From assembly GCA_022509165.1 (NCBI GenBank), contig JAFLTT010000003.1:156919-220918 (forward strand): DNA of 64,000 bases, given 5' to 3'. This document shows, one piece after another, positions 47,655 to 55,570 of the stretch (the first letter of the stretch is position 1; each line of letters opens with the position of its first letter). The notes below the pieces were generated by a model. That model was not told the DNA's origin. It was given only the letters and a program-made list of their open reading frames with translations, and did not search any database. Source of the stretch: Muribaculaceae bacterium. GTDB lineage: Bacteria; Bacteroidota; Bacteroidia; Bacteroidales; Muribaculaceae. The position numbers and the translations under genes were made by a program.

Positions 47655-48989
47655 ATGAAAATTGTAATAGCCGGAGCCGGAGCGGTGGGAACCCACCTGG
47701 CCAAACTCCTCTCAAACGAGGAGCAAGATATTATTTTGCTTGACAGTGACCAGGCGCGGCTCGATGTTATCAATGATAACTATAATTTAATGACCTGGAA
47801 TGGTTCCACCTCATCTTTCGAAACCTTGAGGGATGTAGGCGTGGCAAGTTCCGACCTATACATTGCGGTTACTCCTTATGAAACCCGCAATATCACATCT
47901 TGTGCTATAGCTAAGCGCCTTGGGGCCAAGAAGACTATGGCAAGGATAGACAATCATGAGTTTCTCCTGGCTAAAAACAAACAGGTATTGAAAGATATCG
48001 GAGTTGATAATCTCATTTATCCCGAAGATCTTGCTGCCGATGAGATAAATCTTTCTCTTTCCCATAACTGGGCCAGTTATTGGGGAGAACTCCACGATGG
48101 GGAATTGCTTCTTATAGGGGTGAAGATGCTCAATCAAAATGCTTTGGTGAATCATAAGTTGAGAGACCTCCCGGTCAAGACCCACGATTTCCACGTTGCA
48201 GCCATTAAACGAAATAATGTAACCATCATACCGGGTGGTAACGATGAGATACTGCCCGATGATACGGTATATTTCATCACCACTCCCCCTTATGTGCAGG
48301 AGGTGATGGAATTAAGCGGAAAACGAAAACGTATCATCAGGAATGCATTGATCGTGGGAGGCTCGCGTATCACCATGAGATTTGCAACCCGTTTCCATGA
48401 TAAGTATCACATAAAAATAATCGATAACGATCGCGAACATTGTGAGGAGATGGCTACCCAGCTTCCGGATTGTGAGATAGTATTGGGTGACGGTAGAGAT
48501 GTAGAGGTGCTTCGTGAAAATGATGTGGATCAATACGATGCTTTTCTTTCACTCACAGACTCCTCCGAGACCAATATCCTGACCTGTATGTCTGCCCGGG
48601 AGTTCGGAGTCCCTAAGACAGTGGCGGATGTCGAGAATCTCCAGTTTGTAAGTCAGGCAGAGAATCTGAATATCGGCACCATAATCAATAAAAAGACCCT
48701 TGCATCAAGTCATATTTTCCAGATACTTCTGGATGCCGACAACAGCACAGCCAAATGCTTGGCGCTGGCTGATGCTGAAGTAGCGGAAATGAAGGTGCGA
48801 CCCGGAGCTAAAATCACAAAATCACTGGTAAAAGATCTGAAACTGCCGGCCGGTATGACTCTGGCTGCTGTGGTAAAAGAAAACAAAGTACAGCTCGTAG
48901 GTGGTAACACTAAAATAGATGCCGGAGATTTCGTAGTGGTATTTTGTCTCAACGGCACTATCGCTAAGATTGAAAAGTGGTTTTATTGA
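47655..48989 (+). CDS. trkA: Trk potassium uptake regulator TrkA
   Basis: TrkA is the cytoplasmic nucleotide-binding ring that gates TrkH. The 444-residue protein has two RCK units: VIAGAGAVGTHLAKLLSNEE (NAD-type GxGxxG at the N-terminus) with ILLDSD, and VGGSRITMRFATRF with IIDNDREH in the second half, each followed by a TrkA_C domain (the last around AKITKSLVKDLKLPAGMTLAAVV). It begins immediately after the dxs stop and is followed by trkH, so the pair forms a complete uptake system. Confidence 0.95.
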   Translation: MKIVIAGAGAVGTHLAKLLSNEEQDIILLDSDQARLDVINDNYNLMTWNGSTSSFETLRDVGVASSDLYIAVTPYETRNITSCAIAKRLGAKKTMARIDNHEFLLAKNKQVLKDIGVDNLIYPEDLAADEINLSLSHNWASYWGELHDGELLLIGVKMLNQNALVNHKLRDLPVKTHDFHVAAIKRNNVTIIPGGNDEILPDDTVYFITTPPYVQEVMELSGKRKRIIRNALIVGGSRITMRFATRFHDKYHIKIIDNDREHCEEMATQLPDCEIVLGDGRDVEVLRENDVDQYDAFLSLTDSSETNILTCMSAREFGVPKTVADVENLQFVSQAENLNIGTIINKKTLASSHIFQILLDADNSTAKCLALADAEVAEMKVRPGAKITKSLVKDLKLPAGMTLAAVVKENKVQLVGGNTKIDAGDFVVVFCLNGTIAKIEKWFY

Positions 48990-49041
48990 TAAGATACCCT
49001 TTTATTTGGAAAAGAAAAAAAGGACATACATCAATTTCCGC

Positions 49042-50478
49042 ATGCTATTGCGGGTGATAGGATGGCTTCTGGTTATTGAGGCCTTCTTTATGTTGGCCCC
49101 TACAATAGTAGGATTCGTTTATGGGGAACATAGCGGCTTGAAATTCCTGATCTGCATGGGTATTACGATTGGAGCCGGCGTGGGGATGGTGTCGTTGAAA
49201 CCCAAGAGCAAAGAAATGGGGAAGCGCGAGGCAATTATGCTCACAGGCCTCACTTGGGTTATTCTTTCCGCCTTCGGAATGCTTCCTTTCCTCTTTTGCG
49301 GAACCCACATGTCGGTGACAGATGCCTTCTTTGAGACTATGAGCGGTTTCACCACCACGGGTGCTTCCGTACTTGAAAGCCTAACGGATGTGCCTCATTC
49401 CATCCTTTTATGGAGATGTGTGGTGCAATGGATCGGTGGCCTGGGAATAATACTTTTCACCCTGGCTGTGCTTCCTATGCTTAATTATTCAGGAGGTATG
49501 CAGCTTTTTAATGCCGAGGTCACAGGTATCACTCACGATAAACTCCGGCCCCGTGTCAGTTTTACGGCTCAAAGTCTTTGGGGAGTCTATCTGGTTCTCA
49601 CTGTCATCTGTATCGTTCTGCTTTCCTTTTCCGAATTATCTCTGTTTGACGCAATATGCTATGGACTCTCCACCATCTCAACGGGTGGTTTCGCCACTCA
49701 AGATGATTCCATATCCGATCTCGGCAACCTTTATATAAAGATTGTATTGATTGTTTTCATGTTTATGGGAGGAGTGAACTTTTCTCTTCTCTATAAACTG
49801 GTGACAGGTAAAATCAAAGAATTTTTCCGCAATGAAGTGATAAGATGGTATATTATTCTTATCATTCTCTTTGCCGTGATTTTAGCAATCAATGTGCTGG
49901 CAACCGGTCTAATGGAAAACATAGAAGACGTCACTATCGACCCTCTTTTCCAGACTGTTTCACTCTTTTCCTCAACCGGACTGGTAGAACCCGACTTCTA
50001 CGACTGGGGAGCGCTTCCGGTAGTTCTGCTTGTTATAATGATGCTTATGGGTGCTTGTGCGGGCAGTACTTCCGGTGGAGCGAAAATCGACCGTTTTGTG
50101 GTGCTTTTCAAGTTTATCAAGAATGAATTCCACAAACTTATGCGGCCAAATGCTATCACCACTGTTACTCTCAACGGTAAAGGCACACCTTCTCCAATAC
50201 TGATGAAAACCCTCGCTTTCCTCTTCCTTTATATTTTTGTAATTATTATTGGTGGCACCTTCCTGGTAATCATAGGGCTGCCTCTGCGCGACGGTTTCTT
50301 TGTGGCTCTTTCTGCCGTATCCAATACAGGACTTGGCACAGACATCACCGGTATAAACGGGAATTTCGCTCTTATCCCCGATGTCGGGAAATGGTTTGTT
50401 TCCTTATTAATGCTTGTAGGACGTCTTGAACTTTTCACCATCCTCATCCTCTTCTTCCCCTCCTTCTGGAGAAAATAA
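49042..50478 (+). CDS. trkH: Trk potassium transporter TrkH
   Basis: TrkH is the membrane pore. Selectivity-filter repeats are visible as SGFTTTGAS, STISTGGFA, FSSTGL and SNTGLGTD, with the conserved WIGGLGIILF segment. The frame is open from TTG 48970, which would overlap trkA by 20 nt and give 502 residues; the first ATG is at 49042 (MLLRVIGWLLV, 478 residues). No ATG or GTG lies between, so either a TTG (48970 or 49006) or the ATG is used; the basic KKKRTY stretch before the ATG might be genuine. Repeat copy 4 begins 7 nt after the stop. Confidence 0.92.
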   Translation: MLLRVIGWLLVIEAFFMLAPTIVGFVYGEHSGLKFLICMGITIGAGVGMVSLKPKSKEMGKREAIMLTGLTWVILSAFGMLPFLFCGTHMSVTDAFFETMSGFTTTGASVLESLTDVPHSILLWRCVVQWIGGLGIILFTLAVLPMLNYSGGMQLFNAEVTGITHDKLRPRVSFTAQSLWGVYLVLTVICIVLLSFSELSLFDAICYGLSTISTGGFATQDDSISDLGNLYIKIVLIVFMFMGGVNFSLLYKLVTGKIKEFFRNEVIRWYIILIILFAVILAINVLATGLMENIEDVTIDPLFQTVSLFSSTGLVEPDFYDWGALPVVLLVIMMLMGACAGSTSGGAKIDRFVVLFKFIKNEFHKLMRPNAITTVTLNGKGTPSPILMKTLAFLFLYIFVIIIGGTFLVIIGLPLRDGFFVALSAVSNTGLGTDITGINGNFALIPDVGKWFVSLLMLVGRLELFTILILFFPSFWRK

Positions 50479-50485
50479 CTTTAAT

Positions 50486-50657
50486 GATTATCCTGAATAA
50501 TATCCCAATTGTCTTTTGTAGGGACGCAAGGTCATTGCGTCCATTGATAATCAATGAATTAACCTTCTTTTAATTTGGACGCACGGGCCGTGCGTCCCTA
50601 CATTTGAGGGGGTTTTTCAATAGGAAAAAGAGTTTTGGGTACTTTTTGCGGATAATC
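50486..50657 (+). repeat. Dispersed structured repeat, copy 4
   Basis: It has the best-kept ends: TTAATGATTATCC on the left flank and GGATAATCATTAA on the right form a 13-bp perfect inverted repeat when five flanking bases on each side are counted. The left hairpin is GACGCAA/TTGCGTC with loop GGTCA; the right is a perfect GGACGCACG/CGTGCGTCC with loop GGC. It lies between convergent trkH and the DUF4143 ATPase. Confidence 0.88.
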
Positions 50658-50670
50658 ATTAAATTTTACC

Positions 50671-51891
50671 TCAATAGGTTTTTAGAAATTCTCTAAGACT
50701 AATATGGCGGATACCGGGATATTCCGGAATCTCCCCGGTTACGGAGTCCATTGACACCACAATCTTAGGGTATCGGTCAGGTATGGCAAAAAGGTTTCCA
50801 AATTCTCTGTCAATTGTAGTCTGGGAACCTAACATATAAGTAGATTGTATATAGAGTCTTTCTCCGTTCTTTTCAGCTATAAAATCAATTTCAGTAGTTC
50901 GCAATTGCCCTACATAAACCTTATATCCGCTGATTAGCAATTGGTTATAGATAACGTTTTCCATTATCTTTTCAATACTGCCTCTTATGTTGAATCCTGC
51001 CAAAAGGTTTCTTAATCCATGGTCGGTAAAATAAAACTTATGTATCTGTTCAAATATTTTCTTTCCATGTATATCATATCTCAATACAGGGTGTAATAAT
51101 AAGGCTTGCTTAAAATATTTAATGTAAGAGCTTGTCAACATCTCCGACACTTTCTCTCCCTTAGAGTTCATAGTGTTGGTGACCGTCTTGTAAGAAAATA
51201 ACTTTCCTATATTGTCAGAAATAAAAGTTATTAGATTTTCAAGAAATGTCACATTCCGTATTTTTTCCCGCAGTATAATATCTTTCATAATCACTGTGGA
51301 AAAAACGCCCTGAAGATAATCGGTAACCTGTTGTTCATTATTTATATCAAACAAAGATAAACCGGGCAACCCTCCTACTCTCATAAATTTTATCAGGGCA
51401 TCTTCGGAATCCTCAAGATTCTGAAATATCAGAAACTCCCGGAATGACAAGGGATAAATAGGGATTTCTATATATCTCCCACTTAATTTTGATGAAATTT
51501 CTGAAGAGAATATCTTGGCATTACTCCCTGTGGCAATAATTTGACATCTGTTTTCAGCATATAGATTTCTTAGGGCTACCTCATAATTTTCTATATCCTG
51601 CACTTCATCAATCAACAGATAGTTACGTTGATTCGGAAGCAATAATCCTGTTACATATTCATATAGTTGTGATGAAGTCTCGATTTCATGATATGAATGC
51701 CATTCCTTGTTGATGTAGATAATATTGGAATCCGGATAAAGAGTCTTAAGTTTATCCTGCATCTGCAAAAGGATATAACTTTTACCCACACGGCGTTGAC
51801 CCACCAGTATTAACATCATTTTTTTATCAATCACCTCCAATATATGATTGATATATAAAGGGCGTGGAATAATATTCTCTTTAGCATCCAT
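50671..51891 (-). CDS. AAA ATPase with DUF4143 domain
   Basis: The 406-residue protein has an N-terminal AAA domain (P-loop LVGQRRVGKSYIL near residues 31-43, Walker B NYLLIDEVQDIENY, sensor region IIATGSNAKIF) and a C-terminal DUF4143 module (KIFEQIHKFYFTDHGLRNLLAGF, then TEIDFIAEKNGERLYIQ, a PD-(D/E)XK-like core D-F...E-x-...Q). Members are widespread, variable and often horizontally moved; the role is unknown. Upstream lies a regular array of AAGTATACTT palindromes, so expression is probably tightly controlled. A nuclease-like site is a suggestion only. Confidence 0.88.
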   Translation of the reverse strand: MDAKENIIPRPLYINHILEVIDKKMMLILVGQRRVGKSYILLQMQDKLKTLYPDSNIIYINKEWHSYHEIETSSQLYEYVTGLLLPNQRNYLLIDEVQDIENYEVALRNLYAENRCQIIATGSNAKIFSSEISSKLSGRYIEIPIYPLSFREFLIFQNLEDSEDALIKFMRVGGLPGLSLFDINNEQQVTDYLQGVFSTVIMKDIILREKIRNVTFLENLITFISDNIGKLFSYKTVTNTMNSKGEKVSEMLTSSYIKYFKQALLLHPVLRYDIHGKKIFEQIHKFYFTDHGLRNLLAGFNIRGSIEKIMENVIYNQLLISGYKVYVGQLRTTEIDFIAEKNGERLYIQSTYMLGSQTTIDREFGNLFAIPDRYPKIVVSMDSVTGEIPEYPGIRHISLREFLKTY

Positions 51892-51894
51892 AAT

Positions 51895-52039
51895 TCTATC
51901 AAAGTATACTTTACAAAAATAACAAAATTATAGAATCTATCCAAGTATACTTTGCGGATTTGATGGAAAGTGCAAATCTATCCAAGTATACTTTGCGGTT
52001 TTGATAGAAAATGCAAATCTATCCAAGTATACTTTACAT
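51895..52039 (-). repeat. Four-unit 41-bp direct-repeat array upstream of the DUF4143 ATPase
   Basis: Four units start TCTATC(C/A)AAGTATACTTT, with the palindrome AAGTATACTT at 51902-51911, 51943-51952, 51984-51993 and 52025-52034, an exact 41-bp period each time. The middle two units are nearly identical over their full length; the outer two keep mainly the palindromic core and its flanks. The array fills the 152-bp spacer between the ThiF-like stop codon and the ATPase ATG and looks like a phased set of operators. Confidence 0.85.
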
Positions 52040-52043
52040 ATTT

Positions 52044-52754
52044 TTAAAGATGGAAAAGTTGGAACGAATTTTTGAGTAGGTCAAAGATAAGCAGACGTCC
52101 GGAAAGCAGATCTCCGGTCCCAGAAAGATATTTAAGAGTCTCAGAGGCTTGGATTGAAGCACACAATCCAGCTGCAGGTCCCATAACTCCACCTAATGAG
52201 CATGGCAGAAAACCATCTGCAGAAGCAGTTCCGAAATATTCTTCAAACCTTGGACTTTCCGGCAAAAAGGTCATCACCTGACCCCCGAAATCTCTTACTC
52301 CACCTATACAGCACGGCATTGCTTTTTTCAGAGCCATTGTACCCGTCATTCTCTTTGACTCCGGATTATCGGTGGCATCTACTATGAAATCATAATCCCC
52401 GAAAATTTTATCTGCCTTTCCGGAAGTTATCATCTCCTTATAACCCCTTACCTTAATTTCCGGATTCAATTCCTGCAAGCGCTGCCTCAGCACTTCCATT
52501 TTCGATTTTCCGGCCTCTTCGGCCCTAAAGAAAAATTGGCGTTGAAGATTGGAAATATCAATATTGTCGAAATCGGCTATACCGATCTCTCCCACTCCGG
52601 CTCCTGCCAATTGCATTGCTACCATCGACCCCAATGCACCACACCCTATCACCAATACCTTTCCTTTGCAGATTTTTTCTTGCCCTTCTTTTCCTATTTC
52701 GGGTACTGCTATCTGCCGGGCATAGCGCATCTTGTCGGGTATCATCGCGGTCAT
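52044..52754 (-). CDS. ThiF/MoeB/HesA family adenylyltransferase
   Basis: The 236-residue E1-like enzyme has the start RYARQIAVPEIGKEGQEKICKGKVLVIGCGALGS (glycine-rich ATP loop), the DFDNIDISNLQRQFFF motif (arginine and aspartates for adenylation) and FIVDATDNPESKRM. The CxxC zinc pairs of many MoeB proteins are not obvious. It would activate the C-terminus of a ubiquitin-like sulfur carrier (ThiS or MoaD), but neither is nearby, so thiazole versus molybdopterin roles cannot be separated. It overlaps the MscS gene by 4 nt (ATGA). Confidence 0.88.
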   Translation of the reverse strand: MTAMIPDKMRYARQIAVPEIGKEGQEKICKGKVLVIGCGALGSMVAMQLAGAGVGEIGIADFDNIDISNLQRQFFFRAEEAGKSKMEVLRQRLQELNPEIKVRGYKEMITSGKADKIFGDYDFIVDATDNPESKRMTGTMALKKAMPCCIGGVRDFGGQVMTFLPESPRFEEYFGTASADGFLPCSLGGVMGPAAGLCASIQASETLKYLSGTGDLLSGRLLIFDLLKNSFQLFHL

Positions 52755-53887
52755 TTCATAGTAAGGGCCGGAGGTACATCTGCAATATGTACATCCAGTT
52801 GCGGGAACGGGAATTCCAGTCCGTTTTTAGGCAGTTCATTATAGAATCTTTGGTTCATGTCGAAATAAAGATCCCAGTAATTAGCCTGATAGGTCCAGGC
52901 CCTTATCACAAAGTTCACACTGCTGTCAGCAAGTTGAGTTATAGCCACATAGGGTGGTCTACTCACATTAAGATTAGTAGTGGAGGGCAATTCGGTCTTC
53001 TTTTTCAACTTGTTTTTCAGTTCCTCCTTTTTCATCCTGTTGCGATGCAGGAGGCGATCCCAGAACGAACGCTTCACCTCATGGCAATCCGGATCTTCAG
53101 GGGGACATGGGGCCTCTTCTTCCTTGGCCTCCTCTGCTTCAATTCTCTGTCTGCGCTTCTCCATATCTTCAGCCAGAGTATCTTTCACAACCCGGTCGTC
53201 GCTCATTAGAATTTCTGTGAACACTTCCTTGGCTTTGCTATAGTCGCATCCGTAGCAAAGACCGATAGTCCATTCCACCCTCCGGTAATTTTCAAATGAA
53301 TAATTATTGATAGACCCGGTGGAAAGTCCGCCATTGGGTATTATTATCGTCTTATTGTCGGGTGTGTTAATTACAGTATGAAATATCTGTATCTCTTTAA
53401 CCGTGCCTGCAAAACCCTGGGCTTCTATATAATCACCTACCTTATAGGGCTTCAGCAAAAGTATAAGAACACCGCCGGCAAAATTTTGAAGCGTACCGCT
53501 TAAAGCCATACCGATGGCCACACCGGCTGATGCAAACAGGGCGAGGAAAGAACTTGTCTCGATACCCAGGATACCCACAATAGTGACTATCAGGATAAAA
53601 TAGAGCACTATTCTAATAAGAGAGAGAATGAAGGTCATCAACGAAGCATCTACCTCGTTGGCCGTCATGATTCTCCTTACTACCTCAAAGATTTTCCGGA
53701 TTATATACTTACCCAGATAAAATACAAAAGCTGCTATCAGCAGCTTAAATGCGAATTGCACCGCCCCATTGGCTATGGTGGTGATGGCATCGTCGAAACT
53801 TAAACCCTTCAGGGCATCCCATCCGGTATGTGCGCTGTCGGTCTTATCGGGCAGCGGCACTATTGGTATATCCTGTGTCTGAATCAT
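52751..53887 (-). CDS. MscS-type mechanosensitive channel with charged insertion
   Basis: The 378-residue protein has three membrane helices (about 41-60, 84-108, 112-145), the pore helix GVAIGMALSGTLQNFAGGVLILLLKPYKVGD and the MscS beta domain with TPDNKTIIIPNG. MscS channels release solutes on osmotic downshift. Unusually, the cytoplasmic domain is interrupted at about residues 235-308 by a strongly charged, probably coiled-coil stretch (EKRRQRIEAEEAKEEEAP ... KKEELKNKLKKK) containing Cys261 and Cys268; the family sequence resumes at PPYVAITQLADSSVNFVIRAW. The gene is coupled to the downstream ThiF-like gene. Confidence 0.9.
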   Translation of the reverse strand: MIQTQDIPIVPLPDKTDSAHTGWDALKGLSFDDAITTIANGAVQFAFKLLIAAFVFYLGKYIIRKIFEVVRRIMTANEVDASLMTFILSLIRIVLYFILIVTIVGILGIETSSFLALFASAGVAIGMALSGTLQNFAGGVLILLLKPYKVGDYIEAQGFAGTVKEIQIFHTVINTPDNKTIIIPNGGLSTGSINNYSFENYRRVEWTIGLCYGCDYSKAKEVFTEILMSDDRVVKDTLAEDMEKRRQRIEAEEAKEEEAPCPPEDPDCHEVKRSFWDRLLHRNRMKKEELKNKLKKKTELPSTTNLNVSRPPYVAITQLADSSVNFVIRAWTYQANYWDLYFDMNQRFYNELPKNGLEFPFPQLDVHIADVPPALTMK

Positions 53888-53896
53888 TTCACTATC

Positions 53897-55165
53897 TTAA
53901 AATACACGTTGATACCAGTTATAGCTTTTGTAATACATTTCTCTATCTGAAGTGTCGGAGGGAGTGTACACATGGGTAGATATTCCTGAAAAATTTTCCG
54001 GGTTGATCGGTCGGTTGTTGAAGTCATTTTCCGTAGACGCCTTATAGAGTACACATGTGCTCAAAGCGTCCTCCCATTCTTCCCTGGTCAGTGTATATCC
54101 TTTTTGAGCAGCCATCGCCTTGGTATAATCTCCAAGGTCGTATAAAGAGTCACCGTTACGGGTGTATAGAATAAACCCTGAGGTTGATGGACGCGTCTCT
54201 ACACCGGAATACATTTCTTTGCAGAAGTCAGCCAGAGATTCAATCCTGTTCATATCCACAACTGCCACTGTAGCATTTCTCAGATTGTATTCCTCATTGT
54301 AGTATCTGAAGAATTCCTTGGCTCCTCCCACAAGGTCGGGATTGCTTCTCGCTATCAGAGGTATCACATAATGATAAGGCATACCGGGACTCCAAACCTC
54401 TGTGGCATAGCCTACGTAGTAATCACATTTATTCCTCAATTCATACATAGACTCTATATTGCCCATGTAGCAGGAATCAAACCATATAAAATCCAACAGA
54501 TGGTCGGGCATCGCTGCTGAAAGCTCATCTATATTCAGCTTATAATATTTTTCATTCTTATGGAAATCATCCCAACCGAAAGAATACTGCATGGGCACAT
54601 TATCCACTTCTGCCGATCTTCCGGTAAGATAGGGTTCAGAACCTGAACTATGGCTCCAGAAAATCATTCCCTGAGTATCTGCTGGATATGAGGAGAATAC
54701 ATAATCAATAACTTCCCTTATTCTGGAAGGATCAAGAGGCGCTATATCCGCTGGATAATAATTCTCCTCTTTCCATCGGTATTCCTCCCCTTTCTTTACA
54801 AGTTTCTGAAGAGTTACACTGGGTATCTGGGTATCATATTTCCCATCGGTAGGATCCAATTCATATGCTGCCTGAAGCACCAGGATATTGTTTTTCTTCA
54901 GATCCATCTGTTGCGCCGCCTTTACCATCTCCTCCTTGTCTCCTCCTCTACCTGCCAGGTTACCGAAGAGATTGTTGGACGCTATGGCATATACCAGAAT
55001 AGTGGATTCATATTCTCCATCGTAATCCTCTGAATCGTAAATTTCTACGGGTGAGGAGTCTACAAAGGGAGAATCGGCCGGTTCATCCTGGCTGCATGAT
55101 CCTAAGGTGAGCGCGGCTCCGGTAAACAACAAAGATAAAGCGATATATTTTCTAAGTATATTCAT
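53897..55165 (-). CDS. Clostripain-related cysteine peptidase (C11), lipoprotein
   Basis: The 422-residue product has a lipoprotein signal (LSLLFTGAALTLGSC) followed by acidic residues. The C11 caspase-like fold shows the catalytic His segment MIFWSHSSGSEP and the catalytic Cys segment FIWFDSCYMGNIESMYELR. C11 enzymes cut after Arg/Lys and are often self-activated; the lipobox suggests surface or periplasmic anchoring. It ends 9 nt before the upstream limit of the MscS gene but on its promoter side (both minus), so the order is clostripain, mscS, thiF and co-transcription is possible. Confidence 0.88.
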   Translation of the reverse strand: MNILRKYIALSLLFTGAALTLGSCSQDEPADSPFVDSSPVEIYDSEDYDGEYESTILVYAIASNNLFGNLAGRGGDKEEMVKAAQQMDLKKNNILVLQAAYELDPTDGKYDTQIPSVTLQKLVKKGEEYRWKEENYYPADIAPLDPSRIREVIDYVFSSYPADTQGMIFWSHSSGSEPYLTGRSAEVDNVPMQYSFGWDDFHKNEKYYKLNIDELSAAMPDHLLDFIWFDSCYMGNIESMYELRNKCDYYVGYATEVWSPGMPYHYVIPLIARSNPDLVGGAKEFFRYYNEEYNLRNATVAVVDMNRIESLADFCKEMYSGVETRPSTSGFILYTRNGDSLYDLGDYTKAMAAQKGYTLTREEWEDALSTCVLYKASTENDFNNRPINPENFSGISTHVYTPSDTSDREMYYKSYNWYQRVF

Positions 55166-55277
55166 TCTTAATCGGTTATTATACTTTCTGCATAATTACT
55201 CGTAAAAATAACGAAAAAAGCTCTTTAATATTATTATAATCTCATGCGACCGGTATTGATGTCTGAACATATTATAT

Positions 55278-55435
55278 GATTATCCCGAATAATATCCCAA
55301 ACGACATATGTAGGGACGCACGGCTCATGCGTCCCCTGATAATCAAAGACTTATCCCTCTTTTATTTCGGACGTACGAGCCGTACGTCCCTACATTTGAG
55401 GGCAATTTATTTACGGGGGATTTTTGCGGATAATC
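55278..55435 (+). repeat. Dispersed structured repeat, copy 5
   Basis: It begins TATGATTATCC and ends GGATAATCATA, an 11-bp perfect inverted repeat including flanks. The left hairpin is GGACGCACG/CATGCGTCC with one mismatch; the right is GGACGTACG/CGTACGTCC, perfect and carrying a compensatory C-G to T-A change against copies 2-4. It lies between the divergent clostripain and rprX-like genes. Confidence 0.88.
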
Positions 55436-55570
55436 ATAAACATTATAACAATTTTCACAATTAAATGTTAATTTTAGCGTTTTTAGTTAAAATAGCCTAA
55501 ACTATTTGGGCCCAACCTTGTTAAATTAATAGCAGGGTCGTTTAACTCTGCGGCTTATCAGGTATCTCGG
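55436..55570 (+). other. A/T-rich upstream region of the histidine kinase gene
   Basis: No gene is seen here. The stretch holds A/T-rich DNA and the 10-bp palindrome TTGGGCCCAA (55506-55515), about 55 nt before the kinase ATG. No clear -7/-33 pair could be assigned. The neighbouring 55166-55277 is the likely promoter region of the clostripain gene, also without a recognised box. Confidence 0.4.

Noticed and set aside
51895..52039. Possible small CRISPR array
   Set aside because: The whole 41-bp unit is repeated with no unique spacers, the core is a palindrome, and no cas genes are nearby; an operator array is the better reading.
55506..55515. Palindrome TTGGGCCCAA as a possible RprY operator
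   Set aside because: A single 10-bp palindrome without a second copy or known consensus is too weak to call a binding site.
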